From Hydrogenophilales bacterium 16-64-40 (lineage in GTDB: Bacteria; Pseudomonadota; Gammaproteobacteria; Burkholderiales; Thiobacillaceae): 50,072 nucleotides of DNA. The stretch is taken from assembly GCA_002256995.1 (NCBI GenBank), contig NCGX01000021.1, forward strand, positions 1 to 50,072. Direction: 5' to 3'. The notes under the pieces were generated by a model, which was not told where the DNA came from, made no database searches, and saw nothing but the letters and a program-made list of their open reading frames with translations. Of this stretch, positions 8,287-16,622 are shown piece by piece. A program made the position numbers and the translations under genes. The number at the start of each line of letters is the position of its first letter. The first letter of the stretch is position 1.

Positions 8287-8843
8287 GCGAAGGCTCCGCT
8301 GCATTTCCGGATCAGGTCGACCAATGCTTCGCCTGCAACATCGAGCGTCTCGTTGTTGGGGATCACCGTGCCGTGAAATCCACAGGACTGCAGGCCGCGG
8401 TTGCGTTCAAGACGCTTCTCAACCTGCGCCGGCGTTTCCCGGCCTCTGGATAGCAGGCGCTCCCGCAGGACATCGTGGGCAACCTCGATATGAACCGGCA
8501 GCAGTTCCGGATAGCGTTTCCAGGCCTCGTGCAGATATTCCCGCGAGCCGTTGACCACCACCGTGACTCCCTTGCCCAGCCACTGGTTGAGTTCGATCCC
8601 GATCCCGTAACGCAGGCCATGGCTTTCCCAATGCAGTGCGAAAAGCCTCGCCTGACAGCGGGCGGCGAACTCTTCCTCGGTGAGCGCCACATGGTTCTCG
8701 CCGCCCGCGCCCGCCGGCCGGGTAATGTAGCGGTGAGCGAAGCAGATGCCCGGATCGGTGCAAAGCCTTTCGCGTGCGTAACGCATCAGGCTGTCCTTGC
8801 CGCTGCCCGACGCGCCCACGACATAGATCAGCGCGGCCCCCAT
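8277..8843 (-). CDS. phnN: Ribose 1,5-bisphosphate phosphokinase PhnN
   Basis: 188 residues from the ATG at 8843, beginning MGAALIYVVGASGSGKDSL with the Walker A loop at residues 9-17; GAGG lies about 6 nt upstream. An ATG at 8858 would overlap the phnM stop but lacks a ribosome site. The guanylate-kinase-like features RYITRPAG, the GIELNQWL region and VVVNGSREYL fit PhnN. It converts ribose 1,5-bisphosphate to PRPP, closing the C-P lyase pathway. Length matches E. coli PhnN (185). Confidence 0.92.
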   Translation of the reverse strand: MGAALIYVVGASGSGKDSLMRYARERLCTDPGICFAHRYITRPAGAGGENHVALTEEEFAARCQARLFALHWESHGLRYGIGIELNQWLGKGVTVVVNGSREYLHEAWKRYPELLPVHIEVAHDVLRERLLSRGRETPAQVEKRLERNRGLQSCGFHGTVIPNNETLDVAGEALVDLIRKCSGAFACA

Positions 8844-8850
8844 GCCGGCC

Positions 8851-10005
8851 TCACGCATGGTCGAAATGGGCGGACAGGGCGGACTTGCCGCCGGACCACA
8901 CCCGTTCTGCCTGCGGCAGGCCGCCGAGATGCTTGACCGCAATCAGGTCGGCACGCTTGCCCACTGCAATTTCGCCTCGGTCGGCCAAGCCCGCCGCCCG
9001 CGCCGGATTGCGCGTCACCAGCGCAATGGCCGCAGGTAGCGTAATCCCGGCCAGCGCCGGCAGGCGCATCACTGAGGGCAGCAGCGCGGCGGGCGAATAG
9101 TCGCCGCACAGGCAGTCGGCCACCCCGGCCAGCACCGCATCCAGTGCCCGCATGTTGCCCGACTGCGACTTGCCGCGCAGGATATTGGGCGCGCCGAACA
9201 GGGTGGCAAGACCGTGCGCGCGTGCCGCCTGCGCCGTCTCCAGGTTGATGGGGAATTCGGAAATGACGGCACCCAGGGCGCACACGGTGGAGACCTTGGC
9301 GGGCGAATCGTCGTCGTGGCTGGCGATGGCCACGCCGCGTGAGCGCGCCTGGGCGGCGAGCGCCTCCATGCGGCCCAACGCACCCTTGGCTGCCTGCGCC
9401 TTGCGTTCGAGAATGTCGTCGAGTTCGCGCTCGTCTGTCTTGTAGGTCTTTGCCAGATAACGGCGGTAAGCCTCGACGTCGCGGAACTGACCCTGGCCCG
9501 GACTGTGGTCCATGAACGACAACAGGTGGGCGTGGCCGGCGTCCAGCAGCGCCGACAGCACGGGCGGCGCCGTCTCGTCGGTCAGTTCGTAGCGAAGATG
9601 GACGCGGTTATCCACCAGGGCATGGGGCTGCCAGTCATGGATGGCGCGCGCAATCTCGGCGGCAAAGGCGTTATTGCGCACCCCCAGTTCATGATTGGCG
9701 AAGGACAGCGCGTGATAGACAGTGGTGATGCCGGCCGCCGCATTGCGCTTGTCGGCTTGGGCACAGGCAAAGTCCAGTGGAAAATGCACGCCGGGACGCG
9801 GCTCGACTTCCTTTTCCATCGCGTCGCAGTGCAGGTCCACCAGGCCGGGCATCAGGGTGCGGCCGGCAAGATTCATTTCGGTCGCGCCTGCGCTGCTCGC
9901 GGGGTCGAGGGCGGCAATGGTGTCGCCCTCGATCAGGACGGCGACATCGTCGCGGACTTCGTCGGCGAAAACAACCGTGGCGTGGGTCAACAGGAAGCGA
10001 TTCAT
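8851..10005 (-). CDS. phnM: Alpha-D-ribose 1-methylphosphonate 5-triphosphate diphosphatase PhnM
   Basis: 384 residues, an amidohydrolase. Metal-binding VDLHCDAMEKEVEPRPG stands near residues 55-70, FMDHSPGQGQ in the middle, and ASHDDDS carries later metal ligands, all typical of PhnM. It releases pyrophosphate from the ribose triphosphate intermediate before the radical-SAM cleavage. The ATG overlaps the phnL stop by 4 bp, and GGAGAAC lies about 9 nt upstream. Length is close to E. coli (378). The reading frame stays open far upstream into phnL, but the start is fixed by the overlap. Confidence 0.95.
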   Translation of the reverse strand: MNRFLLTHATVVFADEVRDDVAVLIEGDTIAALDPASSAGATEMNLAGRTLMPGLVDLHCDAMEKEVEPRPGVHFPLDFACAQADKRNAAAGITTVYHALSFANHELGVRNNAFAAEIARAIHDWQPHALVDNRVHLRYELTDETAPPVLSALLDAGHAHLLSFMDHSPGQGQFRDVEAYRRYLAKTYKTDERELDDILERKAQAAKGALGRMEALAAQARSRGVAIASHDDDSPAKVSTVCALGAVISEFPINLETAQAARAHGLATLFGAPNILRGKSQSGNMRALDAVLAGVADCLCGDYSPAALLPSVMRLPALAGITLPAAIALVTRNPARAAGLADRGEIAVGKRADLIAVKHLGGLPQAERVWSGGKSALSAHFDHA

Positions 10006-10724
10006 GATGCACAGTTCTCCAATAAATCGGTCACCGCCACCGGTGGCGCCAGTTCGACAACACGGTCGGCCAGGCGTCGCACCAGCTCGGGGTGATGAAA
10101 AATGGCCAGCATGGCGACGCCTTCGGCCTTGATGACCTTCAGCAAGTCGACGACACGGTCGGTCGTGGCCGGGTCCAGGCTGGCGGTCGGCTCGTCTAGC
10201 AGCAACAGCCGCGGACGCGCGATCAGGCCGCGGGCCAGGTTCACACGCTGCTTCTCGCCACCGGAGAACGTGGCGGGCGGCACCGCCCAGAGACGTTCGG
10301 GAACGTTCAGCAGGCGCAGCAGTTCGCGCGCTTTCTCCTGGGCGTTTTCCAGAATGTCTCCGCGCGCGACAAGGGGTGCCGCCACCACGTCGAGCGCAGA
10401 CTTGCGGGGCAGGCAATGCAGGAACTGGGTGACGAAGCCGATCTCGGACTGTCGCAATTCGAGCATGCGGTATTCCGACGCCTGGGCCAGGTCGGTGACG
10501 TGCCCCGCAGCATCGCGGAACAGCATGCGCCCGGCACTCGGCAGGTAGGTGCGATAGACGCACTTGAGCACGGACGATTTGCCGGCCCCGGTCGGGCCGA
10601 CCAGCGCGCTGAGCGCCCCGCTGTATACCGCCATGTCGACATTCGCGCAGGAGGGGATCAGCTTGTTCTGATCGTGCAGCTGGAAGTGCTTGGACAGCCC
10701 CTCTATTTTCAGGATTGCTTGCAT
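10002..10724 (-). CDS. phnL: C-P lyase complex ATP-binding protein PhnL
   Basis: 240 residues with the complete ABC ATPase set: Walker A GPTGAGKSS (near 43-51), Q-loop region VTQFLHCLPR, signature FSGGEKQRVNLARGL and Walker B LLLLDEPTASLD, then the His switch FHHPEL. PhnL, with PhnI/G/H/M, is needed to attach the phosphonate to ribose from ATP. It lies 10 bp after phnK and overlaps phnM. Confidence 0.95.
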   Translation of the reverse strand: MQAILKIEGLSKHFQLHDQNKLIPSCANVDMAVYSGALSALVGPTGAGKSSVLKCVYRTYLPSAGRMLFRDAAGHVTDLAQASEYRMLELRQSEIGFVTQFLHCLPRKSALDVVAAPLVARGDILENAQEKARELLRLLNVPERLWAVPPATFSGGEKQRVNLARGLIARPRLLLLDEPTASLDPATTDRVVDLLKVIKAEGVAMLAIFHHPELVRRLADRVVELAPPVAVTDLLENCAS

Positions 10725-10734
10725 GGCGTGTTTC

Positions 10735-11565
10735 TCACAAGGCGGAGGCCACCAGCCGCTGGGTGTAAGCGTGCTGGGGGTCTTCCAGGATTTGATCGGT
10801 CAGGCCGGATTCGATGACCCGCCCGTATTTCATGACGAGGGTGCGCCCGGCGAGCAGGCGGATGACACCGAGGTCGTGAGTGACCACGATCATCGCGGTG
10901 CGCAGTTCCTGCTGGATTTCCAGGATCAGGTCGAGGATGCGGGCCTGCACCGACAGGTCGAGGCCGGTGGTCACTTCGTCTAGGAACAACAGCGGCGGCT
11001 GCGTGGCCAGCGCCTTGGCGATCTGCACGCGCTGCTGCATGCCGCCGGAGAACTGCTTCGGCGACTCGTCCATGCGCTCGGGCAGCACCTCGGTGCGCGC
11101 CAGCAGCATGCTGGCGCGTTCGCGGATTTGTCCGTAATGGGTGAGATCGCTCATCAACAGCCGCTCGGCGATGTTGCCGCCGGCCGACACATTGAAGTTC
11201 AGCCCCAGGTGCGGATTCTGGTACACCATGCCAAAGCGGTGATTGCGCAGCCAGCGCTGTTCCGCGGCATTGAGCGCGAACAGGCTGCGCTGCTGCTCGC
11301 CGTCAAAGAAAACGGCCTCGCCCGCACTCGGTGCGTCATCGAAGAATAGCGTCTTGACCACGGTTGACTTGCCGCTGCCCGATTCGCCCATGATGCCGAG
11401 AATCTCGCCGGCATGCAGTTCGAAGCTGACGCCGTGCGCGGCGACCACCGACCCGCAATGCGGGCAGAGGTTGGTATCCATCTCGGGGCCGGTGCTTTCG
11501 TAACAGTGGGCGCACCCCTGTCCGTGGATCTTGGACAGGCCGCGCACTTCCAGGATTTTTTTCAT
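10735..11565 (-). CDS. phnK: C-P lyase complex ATPase PhnK with an N-terminal four-cysteine insertion
   Basis: 276 residues from the ATG at 11565, which overlaps the phnJ stop by 4 bp. ABC ATPase motifs are GESGSGKST, FSGGMQQRVQIAKAL, LLFLDEVTTGLD and VTHDLGVIRLLA, as in PhnK and oligopeptide-type ATPases. Residues 18-37 hold CAHC-x12-CPHC, a zinc-ribbon-like insert placed between the first strand and the normal HGVSFELHAGE segment. E. coli PhnK, as I recall it, has no such cysteines. PhnK docks on PhnJ in the C-P lyase core. The insert may bind zinc or help contact PhnJ, whose own cysteine-rich C-terminus lies next to it in the operon. Confidence 0.93.
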   Translation of the reverse strand: MKKILEVRGLSKIHGQGCAHCYESTGPEMDTNLCPHCGSVVAAHGVSFELHAGEILGIMGESGSGKSTVVKTLFFDDAPSAGEAVFFDGEQQRSLFALNAAEQRWLRNHRFGMVYQNPHLGLNFNVSAGGNIAERLLMSDLTHYGQIRERASMLLARTEVLPERMDESPKQFSGGMQQRVQIAKALATQPPLLFLDEVTTGLDLSVQARILDLILEIQQELRTAMIVVTHDLGVIRLLAGRTLVMKYGRVIESGLTDQILEDPQHAYTQRLVASAL

Positions 11566-12464
11566 GCCGTCACCTCGATCTGCGCGGTGCGCGTTGCCAA
11601 CGTCTCGTTGCAGTAGTCTGAATCCGAGCATTGCCAGGTCTTGCTGCCGTCGTCGGCGATCATCTCGTCGAGAAAGCTGTCGGTGGCGCCGCAACGGCTG
11701 CAGGCACGGCGATGCCCTTGCCCGTCGCGGAAATCCTCGATTCGAAACGGCACGTCGTCGAAGACGAGCGGCATCGCATCGGTATAGGGCGGCACCGCGT
11801 AAATCTTCTTCTCGCGGCCGGCACCGAGCAGGACCAGCGCGCGGGATTGATGCAGCCTGGGCACGTCGTAGCGAGGGATCGGGCTCGGGTCGATTACGTA
11901 GTGGCCATTGATCCGGGTCGGGTAACGGTGCGAGATGGTGATCTCGTCGAACTGCACGATATCTTCGTACAGCTTGGTCAACAGCCTTGAATAGTCGCCT
12001 TCGCCGTGCATCACCTTACGACGGGCCTCCGAAGGCTCGACGATGACCAGCGGGTCGGGATACGGCACCTGCAGCACCAGCACCTGTTGCTCGGTCAAGG
12101 CCCGCTCGGGGATGCGGTGACGCGACTGGATCAGCGTCGCCTCGTGCGTGCGTTCGGTGGTGTCGACCCCGGGGCAGGTCAATTCCACGAAGTGGCGCAG
12201 ATTGACCGCGTTGACCGAGTCGTCCGCACCCTGGTCGATAACCTTCAGGGTGTCGCCCGGGCCGATCAGCGACAGGGTGAGCTGCAGCCCGCCGGTGCCG
12301 AAGCCGCGCCCCATGGGCATCTCGCGGGATGCATAGGGCGTCTGGTAGCCGGGAATGCTGATGGCCTTGAGTAGGGTGCGGCGGATTTCGCGCTTGGCGA
12401 ATTCATCGAGGAATCCGAAGCTGTAGCCGGCCTCGTCCTGGGGGAGTTCATAGCCAGGGTTCAT
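11562..12464 (-). CDS. phnJ: Carbon-phosphorus lyase PhnJ (radical SAM)
   Basis: 300 residues. The GYNEAYLDE-type N-terminal core is represented by DEAGYSFGFLDEFAKREIRR, with MPMGRGFGTGGLQ following. The C-terminal cluster region is Cys255-x2-Cys258-x20-Cys279-x5-Cys285. Three of these bind the [4Fe-4S] cluster and one is the thiyl residue, by analogy with E. coli Cys241/244/266/272; the spacing here is one residue shorter. PhnJ cleaves the C-P bond to give alkane and the cyclic phosphate. It overlaps phnI and phnK by 4 bp each. Confidence 0.97.
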   Translation of the reverse strand: MNPGYELPQDEAGYSFGFLDEFAKREIRRTLLKAISIPGYQTPYASREMPMGRGFGTGGLQLTLSLIGPGDTLKVIDQGADDSVNAVNLRHFVELTCPGVDTTERTHEATLIQSRHRIPERALTEQQVLVLQVPYPDPLVIVEPSEARRKVMHGEGDYSRLLTKLYEDIVQFDEITISHRYPTRINGHYVIDPSPIPRYDVPRLHQSRALVLLGAGREKKIYAVPPYTDAMPLVFDDVPFRIEDFRDGQGHRRACSRCGATDSFLDEMIADDGSKTWQCSDSDYCNETLATRTAQIEVTA

Positions 12465-13576
12465 GCCTCGACTCCTTTTTGCTCGACACCCGATTGGGAC
12501 TGTGTGGTGCGCAGGCGATCCATGTCCGACTGGAAAGTGACGTAGTGCGGCATCTTGTAGTGGTTAGCAAATCCCATGGAATCGACGCCATCGACATGTA
12601 GCAACACGAATTCCGGATCTTCGGAGGGATTCGACGGGCCGTCGCGCATGCCCTTTTGCAAGGCGCGATCTAGGATGGCCATGGAGATCGCCTTGACCTC
12701 GTTGTGGCCGAAGCAGGCGCCGTAGCCTAGAGTGAAGACCGGCGGGCCGTCGTGGTCGTCGCGCTCGTACATGGCGACCACCTCGCATTCAGTCATCAGC
12801 ACTTCGCCCGCCTCGATCAACTCGCCAGTCACCGGATGCGGCAGCATCACCGGCAGATAGCCGACGCGCAGTTCGGCAATGGTGGGATGCACGTCGCCGT
12901 AGCCGCGCATGTTGGAATAGGCGATCGCCAGCAGCGAACCCGTCTCAGCCCGCGCCATGGTGGCAAGCGCTGCCGAACGCGGCACCGGAAATACCAGCGG
13001 ATCGCGCGTGATGTCGAACGCTTCTTGCGGTTGTGCCGCGACAGGCGGCAGCAGGCCCTCGGCGCGTAGCGCATCGACCACCTTGGGGAAGGTGTCCGGC
13101 AGGTCGCTGTCCGGCATCTCATCCATGAAGCGGCGCGAAACCCGGCGGAACGCCTCGGGCGATTCGTCGGCCAGATCCAGACGCATCAGGCGCAGAGCGT
13201 AGTCGTAGGTCGGCCCCAGCATCTGGCCGCCGGGGATGTCCTTGAAGGCGCTCGAGATGCGTCGGATCAGGCGCATGCGGTTGGTGTCCTGCAGTGGCGC
13301 TTCGAGCAGGCGAGGCTTGGTGGAGCGGTAGGCGCGCAGCGCAAAAGCCGCCTCCAGGGTATCGCCCTGCATTTGCTTGATGGCAAGTGCTGCCAGCCGC
13401 GGGTGGTACAGGCCGCCTTCCGATACCACGCGCGAGGTCAGCAGCCGCAACTGTTGCTCGATGGCGGCCAGCGTCAGCGGCGTACCGGCCTCGCCCTCGG
13501 CCGTGCGCAGCGCGTCCAGTGCCGCCTCGGCGCCCCGGATGGCGCGGCCGCCCCCCTTGATGGCAACGTATCCCAT
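12461..13576 (-). CDS. phnI: C-P lyase core subunit PhnI (nucleosidase)
   Basis: 371 residues from the ATG at 13576, whose A is shared with the phnH stop (TGATG). The start MGYVAIKGGGRAI and the internal HPTIAELRVGYLPV and LGYGACFGHNEVKAI stretches are characteristic of PhnI. With PhnG, PhnH and PhnL it displaces adenine from ATP to form ribose 1-phosphonate triphosphate. Slightly longer than E. coli (354). The open frame continues upstream, but the overlap sets the start. Confidence 0.95.
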   Translation of the reverse strand: MGYVAIKGGGRAIRGAEAALDALRTAEGEAGTPLTLAAIEQQLRLLTSRVVSEGGLYHPRLAALAIKQMQGDTLEAAFALRAYRSTKPRLLEAPLQDTNRMRLIRRISSAFKDIPGGQMLGPTYDYALRLMRLDLADESPEAFRRVSRRFMDEMPDSDLPDTFPKVVDALRAEGLLPPVAAQPQEAFDITRDPLVFPVPRSAALATMARAETGSLLAIAYSNMRGYGDVHPTIAELRVGYLPVMLPHPVTGELIEAGEVLMTECEVVAMYERDDHDGPPVFTLGYGACFGHNEVKAISMAILDRALQKGMRDGPSNPSEDPEFVLLHVDGVDSMGFANHYKMPHYVTFQSDMDRLRTTQSQSGVEQKGVEA

Positions 13577-14163
13577 CAGTGCGCTCCCTTGACTTGAATG
13601 CGGGTCGTGCGCGGCAAGGCGACGAGGCGCCGGCCGGCCACGAGAATCAGGTCGACTCCCATGGGGAATGAAGTATTCCATCGGCTGCGCTGTATCCACC
13701 ACCCAGGGGCCATTCCGGCCACGTGCAGTGTGGTTTCGCCATCGATTCCCGGCCCGGTCAGGTCCAGGCGCGCGCCCTCGCCCAGCGACTCGACGCAGAC
13801 GATCACGGTGGCCCCGTGTTCCGGGCTCTCCAGTGTGCCCAACACGGGCTGGTAATCGGGTACGTGTGCGCCCTGTGATACGACAAACTGCGCGCGATCG
13901 GGCAAGGCAAGTTGCGCGTCGAGACGGCGCCGGTCATCCGCAGACACCTGGTTGAGCGGATCGGCCAGTGTCACCCCGGCATCGACCAGGGTGGCCAGCA
14001 GCATGGTCAGTGTGTCGTTGGGAGCCGCGCCCAAACTGACCACCCGCCCGGGGTAGGAGAACGCTTCCAGCACATGCCTGAAGGCTGCCTGCTGTGCCAG
14101 CGGCTGCCACGGCTGAATAGCGTGCTGGTCGGTCGAATTGGTGTTCACGCGAGCCTCATGCAT
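13576..14163 (-). CDS. phnH: C-P lyase core subunit PhnH
   Basis: 195 residues from the ATG at 14163, which overlaps the phnG stop by 8 bp; a GTG at 14148 is an alternative. FRHVLEAFSYPGRVV near residues 25-40 is the standard PhnH opening, and the C-terminal half includes GPGIDGE and WNTSFPMGVDLILVAG, both conserved in PhnH. It forms a structural part of the PhnGHIJ core. Length matches E. coli (194). Confidence 0.95.
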   Translation of the reverse strand: MHEARVNTNSTDQHAIQPWQPLAQQAAFRHVLEAFSYPGRVVSLGAAPNDTLTMLLATLVDAGVTLADPLNQVSADDRRRLDAQLALPDRAQFVVSQGAHVPDYQPVLGTLESPEHGATVIVCVESLGEGARLDLTGPGIDGETTLHVAGMAPGWWIQRSRWNTSFPMGVDLILVAGRRLVALPRTTRIQVKGAH

Positions 14164-14644
14164 CCTCGTCGTCCTCGTCCGCCGTGCCGAGCAGGGAGAA
14201 GTCCACGCGTGTCGCCGCCAGAAGCGCCCGGCGGCCGGCAGCGATTTCGTCCACCGCTCGCGCCCCTTCCTCCAACAATTCCAGAATGGGCTCGAATCCT
14301 GGCAGACGGGCGGCCAGCACGCCGTCGAGTATGGCCATCGCGCGGGTAAGGCTGGCGCGGTCATCGAGCAGAACGGCCGCGCCTTCGGCGACCATGCCCG
14401 CATCGTCGATAATGCGCACATGCGCCCGAGCCAAGGGAATCTCCCCCAGGAAATAGGATTCACCGAGTGCGCTGTCGCGCAGGGGCAGCAGCCCCAAACC
14501 AGATGGGGATGCACCCAGATCCTCGATACGATAGCGCTGGGCAAAGCCATCAGCGACCGCTTTAACCCGGCCCGGGGAAAGGGCTGACCAGAGGCGAAGC
14601 CAGTCACCCCGCGTCCGGTTTGTTTCAATATGGCCTGCCAGCAT
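14156..14644 (-). CDS. phnG: C-P lyase core subunit PhnG
   Basis: 162 residues from the ATG at 14644, preceded by AAGGA with 7-nt spacing; this is better placed than the in-frame ATGs at 14659 and 14707. It has the PhnG pattern: an N-terminal helical part, GESYFLGEIPLARAHVRI, a central Ala-rich helix, and the C-terminal AATRVDFSLL matching ASRVDFFTM of E. coli. It ends in an acidic tail (DEDDEDA) that overlaps phnH. E. coli PhnG is 150 residues. Confidence 0.93.
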   Translation of the reverse strand: MLAGHIETNRTRGDWLRLWSALSPGRVKAVADGFAQRYRIEDLGASPSGLGLLPLRDSALGESYFLGEIPLARAHVRIIDDAGMVAEGAAVLLDDRASLTRAMAILDGVLAARLPGFEPILELLEEGARAVDEIAAGRRALLAATRVDFSLLGTADEDDEDA

Positions 14645-14719
14645 GGATATGTCCTTCATTGACGGGGATAGCTGTTGTATAGGTGCGATGTAAATGAAAT
14701 CGAACACCCAGCCAAATGG

Positions 14720-15760
14720 TTAAATGAGCTTGGCCCTGATACGCGCGGAAAGCTGATCAAGCGCGAAGACGAACAGGAAAATAGCGATCAGGATGGTGGC
14801 GACGTGGTCGTACTGGAACATGTCGAAGCGACCCTTTAGCTCCTGGCCGATCCCGCCGGCGCCTACCAGGCCGACAACGGTGGCCATGCGCAGATTGCGA
14901 TCAAGAATGTAGGCGGTGTAAGCGACATATTGCGGCACCACCTGAGGCAATACGCCGTAGCACAAGGTTTTCAGCTTGCCCGCCCCAATCGCCTCCAGTG
15001 CCTCCTGGGGTTTCTTGTCGGCATTCTCGATATCCTCGGCATAGAACTTCCCGAGGAAGCCGGCCGCGTGCAGACCGAGTGCAAGCACCCCGGCAATGGG
15101 CCCAAAGCCATAAGCCAATACCAGGAACAGCGCGACGATGAGTTCCGGCATCGAGCGCAAAAAGCTGACCGTGCCGCGTGCCAGGGTGTAAGTCCAGCGC
15201 CTGGGGCTGTAGTTGCTTGCCGCCAGGTAGGCCAGCGGCGCGGACAGCAAAACAGCAAGCAATGTCCCCCAAATCGCTATTTCAAGCGTTTCCAGCATCT
15301 TGACGAATACCGTCCATAGATAGCCGACAGGCTTGACCAGCACCTCGATGGTTTCGGTTTGCGCCTCAAGCTGCAAGGTCTCAAGATTCATGCGCTGTTC
15401 AGTTTGTTGCCTTTTCTCGACATAGGAAAACATCGGCAGACGATCGCGATCAAGCTCGGGTAGGCGATTGACTTCCTCCATCTCGGTTATGGCTGGGGGC
15501 CACATGGATTGGCCGACACGCGACAGCCCGCGAACCACTTGCGAATCGCTGCTCAGGCCGAGCAGTTGGCCGACGGCCTGCGTGGTCATGATCACCATGC
15601 GATCCATTTCGGTACGGTGCCCTGTGAGCAGTAGCAATGCCAGCAACACGATGACGACCAACAGATGGCGGGTGCTGTAGGGATGTGGCAAGTGCCATGA
15701 CAATGGCGTACCCGGTGCGGGGACAGGAATAGGTTTGTTGGTCATGGCAGGTTCAGGCAT
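14720..15760 (-). CDS. phnE: Phosphonate ABC transporter permease PhnE
   Basis: 346 residues. A first membrane helix (about 31-48) is followed by a roughly 100-residue polar region, then the permease core with helices around 150-175 and 200-240 and near the C-terminus. The coupling EAA-like loop (EALEAIGAGKLKTLCYGVLPQ) stands near 255-275. The polar insert makes it longer than typical PhnE (260-290). It is an inner-membrane channel for phosphonates together with PhnC and PhnD. Its start overlaps the phnC stop by 8 bp; an ATG at 15745 is possible. Confidence 0.92.
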   Translation of the reverse strand: MPEPAMTNKPIPVPAPGTPLSWHLPHPYSTRHLLVVIVLLALLLLTGHRTEMDRMVIMTTQAVGQLLGLSSDSQVVRGLSRVGQSMWPPAITEMEEVNRLPELDRDRLPMFSYVEKRQQTEQRMNLETLQLEAQTETIEVLVKPVGYLWTVFVKMLETLEIAIWGTLLAVLLSAPLAYLAASNYSPRRWTYTLARGTVSFLRSMPELIVALFLVLAYGFGPIAGVLALGLHAAGFLGKFYAEDIENADKKPQEALEAIGAGKLKTLCYGVLPQVVPQYVAYTAYILDRNLRMATVVGLVGAGGIGQELKGRFDMFQYDHVATILIAIFLFVFALDQLSARIRAKLI

Positions 15761-16547
15761 GCGCTAGCGTCAAATGCGTGGATGCGGCGTCACTGTGTTC
15801 AGAAGGCGTTTCCCACTGCGCGCCGCTGTAAAGGGAATGGATACATGCATCAGTGAATTCCGCAGGCGCGCCATCGAAAACGATGGCGCCATCGCGCAAT
15901 CCAACGATGCGGTCGCCGAACTCGCGCGCCAAATCCGTCTGGTGCAGACTGCATACGACCGTGGTGTGATGTTCACGCGCAGCGTCACGGATCAAGGAAA
16001 GGATGTCGCGCGAGATCTTCGGATCCAGGCTGGCCACCGGTTCGTCTGCCAATACGATTTGAGGATTGAGCATGAAGGCGCGGGCGACACCTACGCGTTG
16101 CTGCTGTCCACCCGAGAGATCGCCTGCGCGCCGCTTCAGGTGCTCCGGCGCCAGCCCAACTTCCTCTAGCATCCGGCATGCTTTGGCACGATGTTCGGGT
16201 CTAAACCATCCTGACAGCGCGCGTGCAGTCGATACAACCGGCAGAAGTCCCGCAAGAACATTGTTGGCCACGCTCATGCGCGTGGTCAGATTGAAGTGCT
16301 GGTGAATCATTGCTACCTGCTGACGCAGCAGACGTTGGCTTGATATGTTCAGTTCGGCCCCATTGATCATCACGCGGCCTCGCGTCGGCTTGATCAATCC
16401 ATTGACGGCCCGCAACAGTGTGGACTTTCCGGCGCCTGACGGTCCCAGTACGACGCAAAATTGGCCGCGCGGGATCTCGAGATTAATGTTGCCGAGAGCC
16501 AGGGTGCCATCAGGCCAGGCCTTGTCGAATTCTTCGAATCGGATCAT
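15753..16547 (-). CDS. phnC: Phosphonate ABC transporter ATPase PhnC
   Basis: 264 residues from the ATG at 16547, which has AGGAG 7-8 nt upstream. Motifs: GPSGAGKST (Walker A), IHQHFNLTTRMSVANNVLAG (the extended PhnC Q-loop region), LSGGQQQRVGVARAF, VLADEPVASLDP and SLHQTDLAREFGDR. It energises PhnE. Separated from phnD by 75 bp holding a strong hairpin, so phnC and the downstream genes may be expressed below phnD. Confidence 0.95.
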   Translation of the reverse strand: MIRFEEFDKAWPDGTLALGNINLEIPRGQFCVVLGPSGAGKSTLLRAVNGLIKPTRGRVMINGAELNISSQRLLRQQVAMIHQHFNLTTRMSVANNVLAGLLPVVSTARALSGWFRPEHRAKACRMLEEVGLAPEHLKRRAGDLSGGQQQRVGVARAFMLNPQIVLADEPVASLDPKISRDILSLIRDAAREHHTTVVCSLHQTDLAREFGDRIVGLRDGAIVFDGAPAEFTDACIHSLYSGAQWETPSEHSDAASTHLTLAHA

Positions 16548-16569
16548 GAAACAACTCCTGTATTGGGTC

Positions 16570-16605
16570 AGGCGGCGGCTGAGTTTCAAACGAAACCCGC
16601 CGCCT
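16570..16605 (-). terminator. Strong hairpin between phnD and phnC
   Basis: On the minus strand AGGCGGCGG pairs with CCGCCGCCT (9 bp), and inside it GTTTC pairs with GAAAC around a GTTT loop. No T-run follows. A hairpin just after the gene for a binding protein usually protects the upstream mRNA end or attenuates read-through, giving excess binding protein over permease; that role is inferred. Confidence 0.6.
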
Positions 16606-16622
16606 TGCCCACCACGTATGGC

